Shown here: positions 51,001 to 57,706 of the stretch, piece after piece
Position numbering within the stretch: position 1 is the first letter of the stretch
Layout: every line of letters begins with the position of its first letter
DNA from: Streptomyces fumanus
GTDB taxonomy: Bacteria; Actinomycetota; Actinomycetes; Streptomycetales; Streptomycetaceae
Assembly: GCF_014655295.1 (NCBI RefSeq)
Contig: NZ_BNBI01000004.1
Coordinates: forward strand, 310,001-374,000
Direction: 5' to 3'
DNA: 64,000 nt
Program-made: the position numbers and the translations under genes
Notes under the pieces: model-generated
What the model saw: only the letters and a program-made list of their open reading frames with translations
Told to the model about the DNA's origin: nothing
Databases searched by the model: none

Positions 51001-51957
51001 CCGGAGAGCGCCGAAGGCGGGACACCAGGGCAGGCGCCGGCGGAGGCCCCCGCGATCGAGCCCGAGGCGCCGCCCGCGCCGGCCCCGCCGCGCGAGCGGC
51101 TCGCCGACGTCCTGCGCAGGCTCGCGGACCGCGGTTTCACCAAGGAGGACGTGCTCCTCTTCAAGGGGCCGCGGAAGCGGCTGTCGGCCGAAGTCGCCCG
51201 CCGGGTCGAGCAGTTGCTGGAGAAGTACGCCCCCGAGGAGGTCCGGGCCCTCGGCCGCCAACTGGCGCTGCGCAAGGTCTACCTGAGCAAGAAGTGGGTC
51301 GCGCGCATCCTGGAGCACATGCCGCGGGGCAGGCTCGGGGCGGCGATCGCCGAGAAGGAGCTGCCGGTCGAGGACGCGGCCATGCCGCAGATCGTGTCCG
51401 AGGAGGACCTCGCCGATCTGTCCGTCCGCGACAAGGAGCCGCCCCGCACCAAGTACGGGCCCGGCGGACTGGAGAAGCCGCTGCGGGACGTGGTGGAGAC
51501 GCCCGGCAGCCGCGCCCTGCGCAGGTCGCTGGTCGCGCGCGACGGGGCGGAGCCGCCGGAGGGCTACCACGCCCACCACATCGTGCCCGAGAAGGACTTC
51601 AGCCCCGGTCTCGACTGGCTGCGCAACCGGCTGGCGGAGGCGGGCTGCGGCATCGACGAAGCGGGCAACGGCGTCTTCCTCGCCGGGTCGAGGTCCACCG
51701 CCAACCCCGAGCTGACCCTCCTGCACAACTCGTACATCCACGCCGGCAGGACCAAGGAGTACGCCTACACGCTCACCTTCCGGCTGAGCCACCTCAGGGG
51801 TGACGCGCTGCTCAGGGAGGTCGAGGCCATCGGCGAGGAGATGCGCTGTGGCGGATTCAAGATCATGGAGATCCCGTACGGCTGGAAGGGAAAGTGGGAG
51901 CCGGGAATGGCCGTCCCGTCCGGCCGCAAGGCGACGCCCGAGTGGATCGAGGAGTGA
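48058..51957 (+). CDS. Large putative effector with C-terminal AHH nuclease domain
   Basis: This 1299-residue protein starts at GTG 48058 after GAGGAGG. Residues 1-680 are mixed alpha/beta with no recognised family. Residues about 694-735 form a long hydrophobic hairpin (LTVLMMGEAVVLGGVMIVELG, QLFFFVSMQVVV) and about 845-865 another, suggesting membrane insertion. A Pro/Ala/Glu-rich linker (about 945-1010) precedes a helical stretch and the AHH domain, with YHAHHIVPEKDF (His1173, His1174) and NGVFLAGSRS..ELTLLHNSYIHAGRTKEYAY. AHH domains are HNH/endonuclease VII-type toxins of polymorphic toxin systems. It is the last gene of the contractile locus, so the natural reading is a delivered or self-acting DNase. 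Confidence 0.8.
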   Translation: MSDGRARGPAAARALTFPLRLRCTGAGALLAAEGLEDAVARALSRAFDRAQQALHASAVVLHPPELVRGELTAAERSALLGRVSRAVEQAARARSLPTVPAGSGVPPGPAGRAAAEPWRVETTVEFRLTPRRFFEIRQQHAARDSGSTDPADPLELYFPLLDQPVPATAWVTEVLDEREAGAHGQEVLGRFAATRRPDEYVWSVHGWDELRALFVRAAPEVADRVPAFTTRGFVVERPGPAEGERQQVLRPGAWTLSVFLPLPGVVLADLVALGEVGAVDVPLREAAALGTPADFAAEAGLDLPAAVRDAPEVPVAVVVTPFTVRRRIHERALAALFAQYRREQFGGRLGAVVPLTRSATAGLGPALGTFLAARAGSGGAPAGGFWPPGSTGVNLTPLVGDVRKQVLRTANADLVRAEAAEAERILRTENGIWSADRDDALRGFLTRWTTKVHDGELFGLLLDELERRGGLDAFVRAVRGLPALDTPLKRDVVALADRDPRIAAVAGDIESLVRDIVKHHYDVDAQEILLDRDPGRRLRAAGRSSDDRAGVVAVVEPYYAEFSRILQPKPEILDRLREPTRKKVSELVGRMVCRPGERMTREELLHRATQEAARELPPLEEKDLVKVTLLKSVRVLKLERRRERGIDEVYVHYQPVQKVGDNPWMPAGDVRVQVPAAFEAYLTTYHVRHLESALTVLMMGEAVVLGGVMIVELGVATVGQLFFFVSMQVVVHHFTTDAEDRTLEGYLGAALKGELDAVGFKGLSGVVKRLGGFAAGQLVTRELVGQVAAKWIVYGLRGVATATGVGGLEATYQFGDDLVHYSHCDGWSDPGRYWDRFTTGFAMTLAFEFLAVPVLSPPLRLALEKATTATQAARALRASGKPLREIAGLLLRGAEAVEAAVGRTVGNEAGPAIARGFRQKVGDVLKALGREYESRAAESLREAYGPEPGGEASGRLPGARPEPRPEAAPEARPGAAERGTAPESAEGGTPGQAPAEAPAIEPEAPPAPAPPRERLADVLRRLADRGFTKEDVLLFKGPRKRLSAEVARRVEQLLEKYAPEEVRALGRQLALRKVYLSKKWVARILEHMPRGRLGAAIAEKELPVEDAAMPQIVSEEDLADLSVRDKEPPRTKYGPGGLEKPLRDVVETPGSRALRRSLVARDGAEPPEGYHAHHIVPEKDFSPGLDWLRNRLAEAGCGIDEAGNGVFLAGSRSTANPELTLLHNSYIHAGRTKEYAYTLTFRLSHLRGDALLREVEAIGEEMRCGGFKIMEIPYGWKGKWEPGMAVPSGRKATPEWIEE

Positions 51958-52003
51958 CCGGGGCGCCGCACCGCGGCGGGAAGGCACCCGCCGACGGCAC
52001 GGC

Positions 52004-52032
52004 GCACGGCCGGACCACCCACGCGGCCGTGC
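52004..52032. terminator. Hairpin between the contractile locus and the cyclitol cluster
   Basis: A 9-bp stem (GCACGGCCG / CGGCCGTGC) with an 11-base loop lies in the 148 bases between the two convergent operons. Confidence 0.55.
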
Positions 52033-52105
52033 CGCCGGCCATGGCGGTGCCGATGGTGACGACCTCGTTCACGGTCGTCTGCGAACCCTGCGCCGGGCGG
52101 GGTGT

Positions 52106-53029
52106 TCAGCGTGCCGCCGTGAACGCCGGGGCCAGGTACCGGGCGCCCTCCCGCACGCCCCGGACGGTGATCGTCCCGGTGGCCGGCAACCGGGCGAGAC
52201 GGGAGCCGGTCAGGCACGCGTTCTCCGGCCGGGAGGCGTACCGGGTGGCCGCCCGCGGCACCGGCACGACCAGGTGCCCGGGCGCCCCCAGCGTCTCGGC
52301 GACGACCGAGGCCCAGGCGGCACGGCTCACACGGTCCGGCCCGCCCAGATGGAGGACCGGCGGCAGGGCCGCGCCGGCGTCCAGCAGGGCCGCCGTCACC
52401 TCCGCTACGTCGTCCACCAGCACCGGGGTCGTCCACTGGTCCCGCGGCACCCTGACCTGCTCGCCGCGCCGCAGCCGGTGCGCGCACGCGGCGAAGAAGT
52501 TGAGCCATTTGCCGGCGTCCGCGGGCTCGTGCCCGTAGACCAGGCTGACCCGCAGCACCACCGCGTCCGCCGCCGCGTCGAGCAGGGTCCGTTCCGCCCG
52601 CAGTTTCGCGCGGCCGTAGGCGTTGGCCGGGGAGACCGGGGCGTCCTCGGGGTTGTCGGGCCGGGACCCGTCGAAGACGTTGTCGGTGGAGATCATCAGC
52701 AGCCTCGCGTCCCGGGCCGGCGCGGCGAAGTGGGCGGCCGCGGCGGTGTGCGCCGCGAGGGCCAGGTCCGGGTGCTCCTCGCACCATGTGACGTCGGACG
52801 GGCCGTGCACGAGGACGATGCGCCGCGGGTCCAGTCGGGCCACGAGCCGGCCGCAGGCCGCCGCATCGGTGGCGTCCAGGGCGTGCCACCCGAACCCCGG
52901 GAGGTCCGGAAGGTGCTCCGGGCGGTGCCGCGAGGTGACGGTGACCGGCTCACCGGCCGCCGCCAGCCGTCGCGCGATGCCCGTGCCGACGAAGCCGCTG
53001 CCGACGACGAGGGTGCCCCCGGCGCTCAC
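52106..53029 (-). CDS. RmlD-like NAD(P)-dependent sugar/cyclitol reductase
   Basis: This 307-residue extended SDR has cofactor loop VVGSGFVGTGIARRLAAAG, the STDNVFDG motif with the catalytic Ser/Thr region, and AYGRAKLRAE with catalytic Tyr and Lys. Closest in pattern are dTDP-4-dehydrorhamnose reductases, but no other rhamnose gene is present. In this context it may reduce a keto-cyclitol or keto-sugar made from the cyclase product. GTG 53029 overlaps the ROK kinase stop (GTGA). It is the last gene of the minus-strand cluster. Confidence 0.8.
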   Translation of the reverse strand: MSAGGTLVVGSGFVGTGIARRLAAAGEPVTVTSRHRPEHLPDLPGFGWHALDATDAAACGRLVARLDPRRIVLVHGPSDVTWCEEHPDLALAAHTAAAAHFAAPARDARLLMISTDNVFDGSRPDNPEDAPVSPANAYGRAKLRAERTLLDAAADAVVLRVSLVYGHEPADAGKWLNFFAACAHRLRRGEQVRVPRDQWTTPVLVDDVAEVTAALLDAGAALPPVLHLGGPDRVSRAAWASVVAETLGAPGHLVVPVPRAATRYASRPENACLTGSRLARLPATGTITVRGVREGARYLAPAFTAAR

Positions 53030-54114
53030 CGGGCACCCGCCGGGGACGGCCGGGACATCCGGTCGGCCAGCAGTCTGCCGGCACCGATCAGTCCGTGGTC
53101 GTCGTCCGGTTCGCCGAGCGACACCATGGCGTCGACGGCGTCCGCGTCCAGACCGAAACACCCCAGTCTCACCAACTCGCCCACCAGCAGCTCCCGGTAG
53201 CGTTCGCCGACCGCCAGGGCGAAGCCGCCCATCACGATGTACCGGCACACCCCGACGGAGGTGAAGACGGCCCCGATCGCCTGCGCGAGATGCGTGAGGG
53301 TGCCGCGCAGCACCCGCGTGGTGAACTCGTCGCCCTCCCGCGCCGCGGCCGCGACGGCCGGGTTGTCGATGCCGGGCACACGGCCGCCGCAGCGCGCGGC
53401 CAACCGGGACCGGGCGAAACCGGCGGGGTCGGCGTCCGCCGCACGGCGGACCGCGGCGAGCACCCCCCGCCCGGAGGCGATCGCACCGAGATGGCCGCGC
53501 GCACCGCAGTCGCACAGCGGCGCCCCCGGGGACGGATCGCACACCCAGTGCCCGAGTTCGCCCCCGTGCCCGTCCGCGTCCAGCAGCACCTCCCCGCCCC
53601 GGAAGACCTTGTTGCCGATGCCGGAACTGACGGTGATCAGACAGAACGGCTCGGTCTCGGTCGCCGCGTAGCGCCAGGCCGCGGCGGTCAGGTCGTTGAC
53701 CACCACGACCGGTACGCCGGTCCGCTCCGTCAGGAGCTGCCCCAGCGGCAGCGGGTCACCGCGCCGACCCCACACCGTGGGAGCGGCCAGCACCAGGCCG
53801 CCGGCGGAGATCGGCCCGGCGAAGGCCACGCCGACGGCGCGCGGCGCCGTCCCCGCGGTGTGCCGGCCGACCTCGTGGACGATCTGGTCCACGACGCGGC
53901 GCTGCAGACCGGCCACCGGGTCCCCCGGATGACGGGCCATGCCCTCGACCGGCACCCGGCGCACGCGGGAGACGGCCGCCGTCGCCGGGTCGTAGCTCCC
54001 GGTCCGCAGCGTCGTGCCTCCCACGTCGAGGACGGTGAAGAGGTTCTGGGGCCGCCAGGGGTCCGCGCGGTGCGCCGGACCGGCGGAGAGACGGTCAGAC
54101 TGCGGGATGGTCAC
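53026..54114 (-). CDS. ROK-family sugar or cyclitol kinase
   Basis: This is a 362-residue kinase. The ATP-binding start FTVLDVGGTTLRTG, the catalytic VVNDLTAAAWRYA (Asp) and the zinc loop HWVCDPSPGAPLCDCGARGHLGAIASG mark the ROK family, which includes glucokinases and the C7-cyclitol kinases of the validamycin and acarbose pathways. GTG 54114 is preceded by GAGGAG and overlaps the end of the cupin gene by 20 bases. Next to a valiolone-synthase-like gene it probably phosphorylates a cyclitol, but glucose is not excluded. Confidence 0.82.
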   Translation of the reverse strand: MTIPQSDRLSAGPAHRADPWRPQNLFTVLDVGGTTLRTGSYDPATAAVSRVRRVPVEGMARHPGDPVAGLQRRVVDQIVHEVGRHTAGTAPRAVGVAFAGPISAGGLVLAAPTVWGRRGDPLPLGQLLTERTGVPVVVVNDLTAAAWRYAATETEPFCLITVSSGIGNKVFRGGEVLLDADGHGGELGHWVCDPSPGAPLCDCGARGHLGAIASGRGVLAAVRRAADADPAGFARSRLAARCGGRVPGIDNPAVAAAAREGDEFTTRVLRGTLTHLAQAIGAVFTSVGVCRYIVMGGFALAVGERYRELLVGELVRLGCFGLDADAVDAMVSLGEPDDDHGLIGAGRLLADRMSRPSPAGAR

Positions 54115-54469
54115 GGAGCTCCTCCTCGAAGACCAGAAGCCACAGCTCGGCGGCCGAGTCGTTGACGAGGCCGTGCTCGCCGTACGGGCGGTTGACGACG
54201 ACGTCCCCGGCGCCGACGCGGAACGTGGCTCCGTCCCGGTACATCAGCCCGCTGCCGCTGAGCACGACGTACGTCTCACGGTCCAGGGCGTGCCGGTGGC
54301 GCCCTATGGACGTGCCGGGCGGCAGCACGGCGAGGTCGATGAACTCCGCGCCCGCGCCGCCCTCGGCGCGGGCGAACAGGCGGTGCGCGAGGATCGTGCC
54401 CAGCCCGCCGTGGTCGTGCTCCTTGCCGCGCAGGAGCGTGCCGAGGTTCACCACGTCCCGGGTGGTCAC
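54095..54469 (-). CDS. Cupin-domain protein
   Basis: This 124-residue single cupin has PPGTSIGRHRHALDRETYVVLSGSGLMYRDG and, after the usual gap, VGAGDVVVNRPYGEHGLVN. The three His and Glu that bind metal in cupins are all there (GRHRH..ETY, EHG). The family covers isomerases, epimerases and dioxygenases. Lying between the cyclase and the kinase, it may epimerise the C7-cyclitol ketone, a step that other pathways give to unrelated enzymes. GTG 54469 overlaps the cyclase stop. The role is inference. Confidence 0.75.
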   Translation of the reverse strand: MTTRDVVNLGTLLRGKEHDHGGLGTILAHRLFARAEGGAGAEFIDLAVLPPGTSIGRHRHALDRETYVVLSGSGLMYRDGATFRVGAGDVVVNRPYGEHGLVNDSAAELWLLVFEEELRDHPAV

Positions 54470-55632
54470 CGAGCGCCCCCGTCGCGCGCCAGCGCGTCCA
54501 GGGCGGCCCGCAGCACGTCGGCGGGCAGGTCCTCCAGCCGCTCCACGAAGTCCGCCTTGCCGATGCCGGTCGGCACGACGAGGTGCAGCTTGCGTCCCCG
54601 TCGCTGCCAGGAGGCGTGCAGGGCCCGCGTCATCAGCTCCGGCGTGCAGGTGGCCGGGTCGAAGACGGGGAGGCCGATGCGGCGCAGCAGCGTCACCACG
54701 CGCGCGCAGCTCTCCGCGTCGACGAGCCCCAGCAGCCGGGCCACGTGTGCCGACAGGGCCATGTCGACGGCGACCGCCTCGCCGTGTTCCAGGCGGTGGC
54801 CGCCGGCCGTCTCGATCACCGGGCTGAAGGTGTGCCCGAAGTCGACGAGCCGGGCGAGGTCGTGCTCGCGGAGATTGGGGCAGAGCTCCTCCATCATCAG
54901 CCGCATCGACGTGCGCAGCACGTACGTCTCCAGCGCGCCGTCGGAGGAACGCAGGAAGGCGTCCGGGTGCTCCTCCAGCGCCCGGAAGAGGTCGGAGTCG
55001 AGGATCACGGCCATCTTCACGATCTCCGCGAGGCCGCAGCGGATCTCCCGGGCCGGCAGCGTGGCCAGCAGGGCCGGGTCGTTGAGCGAGGCGTGCGCGG
55101 GGTGGTAGGCGCCGAACATGTTCTTGGAGTCCAGGGCGTTGACGCCGGTCTTCACGCCGACGCCCACGTCCACCTGTCCCACCAGGGTGGTGTTGACCTT
55201 GATGTAGCGGATGCCGCGGGCGTACATCGAGGCCGCGAAGCCCACGACGTCCGCGACGATCCCGCCGCCCACGGCGAGCATCACCCCGTGCCGGTCCAGG
55301 CCGGACGCCTTGGCGACGGCGCACACCCGCTCCACCGACGTGAGGGTCTTGTTCCGTTCACCGCTGCCGATGGTGTGCACGCTCCAACTGCCCGGCTCCA
55401 GCCGGGCGTCGAGGTAGGCGCGCAGCCGGTCCCCGTAGAGACGGTCCACCGTGGGTCCGACGAAGGCCACCACGCGCCGTCCCGCCACATAGCCCGCGAG
55501 GAGCGGGTTGCGGGGGTCGAACACCCCGCCGGTGACGTCCACACGGTAGCGCGTGCCGTCCGGCGCCAGCAGGTCGAAGCCTCCGGAGTCCTCGCGGACC
55601 CCCTCGTACCGATCAAGGGCCTGGCCTGACAT
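54466..55632 (-). CDS. Sugar phosphate cyclase, 2-epi-5-epi-valiolone synthase-like
   Basis: This 388-residue enzyme belongs to the dehydroquinate synthase superfamily. Enzymes of this branch cyclise sedoheptulose 7-phosphate with NAD and a metal to a C7-cyclitol. The stretches AVGGGIVADVVGFAASMYARGI, NTTLVGQVDVGVGVKTGVNALDSKNMFG, LPAREIRCGLAEIVKMAVI and ARLVDFGHTFSPVIETAGGHRLEHGEAVAVDMALS read like AcbC and ValA. Metal ligands are Glu in AEIVK and the two His of GHTFS and EHGEA. Separating 2-epi-5-epi-valiolone, 2-epi-valiolone and other isomers needs finer comparison. ATG 55632 lies within the end of malQ (20-base overlap). Confidence 0.85.
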   Translation of the reverse strand: MSGQALDRYEGVREDSGGFDLLAPDGTRYRVDVTGGVFDPRNPLLAGYVAGRRVVAFVGPTVDRLYGDRLRAYLDARLEPGSWSVHTIGSGERNKTLTSVERVCAVAKASGLDRHGVMLAVGGGIVADVVGFAASMYARGIRYIKVNTTLVGQVDVGVGVKTGVNALDSKNMFGAYHPAHASLNDPALLATLPAREIRCGLAEIVKMAVILDSDLFRALEEHPDAFLRSSDGALETYVLRTSMRLMMEELCPNLREHDLARLVDFGHTFSPVIETAGGHRLEHGEAVAVDMALSAHVARLLGLVDAESCARVVTLLRRIGLPVFDPATCTPELMTRALHASWQRRGRKLHLVVPTGIGKADFVERLEDLPADVLRAALDALARDGGAR

Positions 55633-57706
55633 CTCTCTCCTCGGTCTTCGTTCCGTGCGGTTCACCGTCGGCGAACACGCGGGCGACGGCCTGTACACCG
55701 GGATGGCCGGGCAGGTCCTCCAGGGGCACCGGCCGGCCCTGCCCGTCCGCCACCGGCAGCCTCCAGTTGGGGTGCAGGTCAGCGGTACCGGGCAGGTTCT
55801 GGGGCCTGCGGTCGCCGGTGGCGTCCGGCAGCCAGACCCCGAGCAGGGTGGACGGGGTGCGGGTCAGGAAACGGTGCAGGGCGACCAGCTCGCCGTCGGC
55901 GTCGGGCAGCAGGCCCTGCCGGCGCAGCTCCGCCAGCCAGCCGTCCCGCTCGGCCGCCGCCCGCGCCTTCTCCTCCGGTTCCGGGTGGGTCAGCAGCCCC
56001 AGCCGGGCCCGCAGGTCGACGTGTTCGCCGCTCAGCCATGCGGTGGTCGTCGGCAGGTCGTGGGTGGTCAGCGTGGCCAGGCAGTTCCTGCGCCACTGCC
56101 GCGGCGGCAGCGGACCGTGCCGTCCCTCGGAACCGCCCAGGTATTCGAAGCGCTGTACCGACGTGCCGAGCACGCCGCGCGCGGCCAGTTCCTCGCGGAC
56201 ACCGCGCTCCACCGTGCCGAGGTCCTCGCCGATCACCGCCACCCCGGCCCGGTGGGCCTCCAGGAGCAGTACGCCGAGCATGGCCTCGGCGTCGTAGCGG
56301 ACATAGGTCCCCTCGGACGGGGGCCGGCCCTCGGGCACCCACCACAACCGGAACAGCCCCATGACGTGGTCGACCCGCAGGGCCCCCGCGTGCCGCATCC
56401 CGGCGCGCAGCAGCTCGGCCAGCGGCCGGTACCCTTCGGCGGCCAGCGCCTCCGGCCGCCAGGGCGGCTGGCCCCAGTCCTGACCGAGCGGATTGAAGTC
56501 GTCCGGCGGGGCCCCGACGCTCATCCCGCCGGCCAGGCAGTGCTGCAGCGCCCAGGCGTCGGCCCCCTCGGGGGCGACGCCCACCGCCAGGTCGTGCACC
56601 AGGCCGATGTCCATGCCCGCGTCCTTCGCCGCGCGCTGCGCGGTGGCGAGCTGCTCGTCGGTGATCCACGCCAGCCAGCGGTGGAACGCGACGGCTTCCG
56701 CCAGTTCCGCGCGCGCCTCGGCCACCCGCGGCGACCGCGGGTCGCGCAACCCCTCGGGCCAGGACCGCCAGGCGCCGCCGTGCACCTCGGCCAGCGCGGA
56801 CCAGGTGGCGAAGTCCGTCAGGTCCCCGCCCTCGCGGGCGGTGAACGCCTCCAAGGCCGCACGGCGGCCGGGCGGGGCCGGCACCCGGTACACATGGCGC
56901 AGTGCCTCGAACTTGAGGGCGCGCACCGCCTCCCGGTCGATCAGCGTCCCCCCGCTGAGCACGCGCTCGTTGAGGGCCCGTGCCCGGGCGGCGCAGGAGT
57001 CCACCGCGCGGCGGGCCTCCCGGTCCAGGTACCGGTACTCCGGCACCTCCTCCACCCGGACGTGCATCGGGTCCGCGAACCGCCGTGAACTCGGCCGGTA
57101 CGGCGACGGATCGGGCAGCGGGCCCGGCTCCACCGCGTGCAGCGGCCCCAACTGGACGAAGCCGGCGCCCAGCGCGCGGCCGGACCAGGAGGCCAGCTCG
57201 GCGAGGTCGGCCAGGTCGCCCATGCCCCAGGACCTGCGGGAGAGCACCGAGTAGAGCTGGACCAGGAAGCCCCAGCCGCGCCGCTCGGGCACGGGGATGC
57301 GCTCGGGCACCGACAGCAGCGGAGCGGACGCCCGCCGCCGGCCCGCCACGGCGTGCAGGACGTGCGCGCCCGGCGGCAGCGGGTCCCCGGGAGCTGCCTC
57401 GCCGCCGTCCTCCAGGGTGACGCGGGCCTCGGCGCCGCGCGGCAGTTGCGGCCCCGCGGCGGATCCGGCCCGGACCACCAGGCAGGGCGGAAGCAGCCTC
57501 TCCGCGTCCGCCGCGCGCCGGGCGGCCAGGGCCCGCCGGGCGGCGTCCGGAGTGCTGGCGTCCACGCCGCACGCGGCCAGGACCGCGACCAGGGTGTCCG
57601 CGGCGACGGTGACGCGCTCACCGCGGTCGGTGACGTACGCGGTGCTCACGCCGTGTGCGCGGGCCAGGTCCCGCAGGGCCGGGCCGGGCGCGGTGGGGCG
57701 GGTCAC
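55613..57706 (-). CDS. malQ: 4-alpha-glucanotransferase (amylomaltase, GH77)
   Basis: This 697-residue enzyme transfers maltodextrin segments between alpha-1,4-glucans. The GH77 landmarks are complete: nucleophile Asp in RVDHVMGLFRLW, general acid Glu in VIGEDLGTVE and the third Asp in TTHDLPTTTAW. An N-terminal extension of about 150 residues is typical of actinobacterial MalQ. GTG 57706 overlaps the glycosyltransferase-HAD stop. The acarbose cluster also contains a 4-alpha-glucanotransferase gene (acbQ), so this copy may serve the cyclitol product rather than maltose use. That link is inference from context. Confidence 0.9.
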   Translation of the reverse strand: MTRPTAPGPALRDLARAHGVSTAYVTDRGERVTVAADTLVAVLAACGVDASTPDAARRALAARRAADAERLLPPCLVVRAGSAAGPQLPRGAEARVTLEDGGEAAPGDPLPPGAHVLHAVAGRRRASAPLLSVPERIPVPERRGWGFLVQLYSVLSRRSWGMGDLADLAELASWSGRALGAGFVQLGPLHAVEPGPLPDPSPYRPSSRRFADPMHVRVEEVPEYRYLDREARRAVDSCAARARALNERVLSGGTLIDREAVRALKFEALRHVYRVPAPPGRRAALEAFTAREGGDLTDFATWSALAEVHGGAWRSWPEGLRDPRSPRVAEARAELAEAVAFHRWLAWITDEQLATAQRAAKDAGMDIGLVHDLAVGVAPEGADAWALQHCLAGGMSVGAPPDDFNPLGQDWGQPPWRPEALAAEGYRPLAELLRAGMRHAGALRVDHVMGLFRLWWVPEGRPPSEGTYVRYDAEAMLGVLLLEAHRAGVAVIGEDLGTVERGVREELAARGVLGTSVQRFEYLGGSEGRHGPLPPRQWRRNCLATLTTHDLPTTTAWLSGEHVDLRARLGLLTHPEPEEKARAAAERDGWLAELRRQGLLPDADGELVALHRFLTRTPSTLLGVWLPDATGDRRPQNLPGTADLHPNWRLPVADGQGRPVPLEDLPGHPGVQAVARVFADGEPHGTKTEERDVRPGP

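Noticed and set aside
34445..51957. An ordinary prophage
   Set aside because: No integrase, terminase, portal, capsid, lysis or attachment-site features are seen within or beside the locus.
48031..51987. A 1318-codon open frame on the minus strand opposite the AHH protein gene (likewise 41940-45458 and 3595-5145)
   Set aside because: In GC-rich DNA the antisense of a real gene stays open by codon bias. The products are low-complexity, without domains, and the plus-strand genes carry clear motifs and ribosome sites.
53026..55632. Shikimate-pathway dehydroquinate synthase for the cyclase
   Set aside because: The block VDFGHTFSPVIETAGGHRLEHGEAVAVDMALS and the neighbouring cyclitol-type kinase, cupin and glycosyltransferase genes fit the valiolone-synthase branch; no shikimate genes are nearby.
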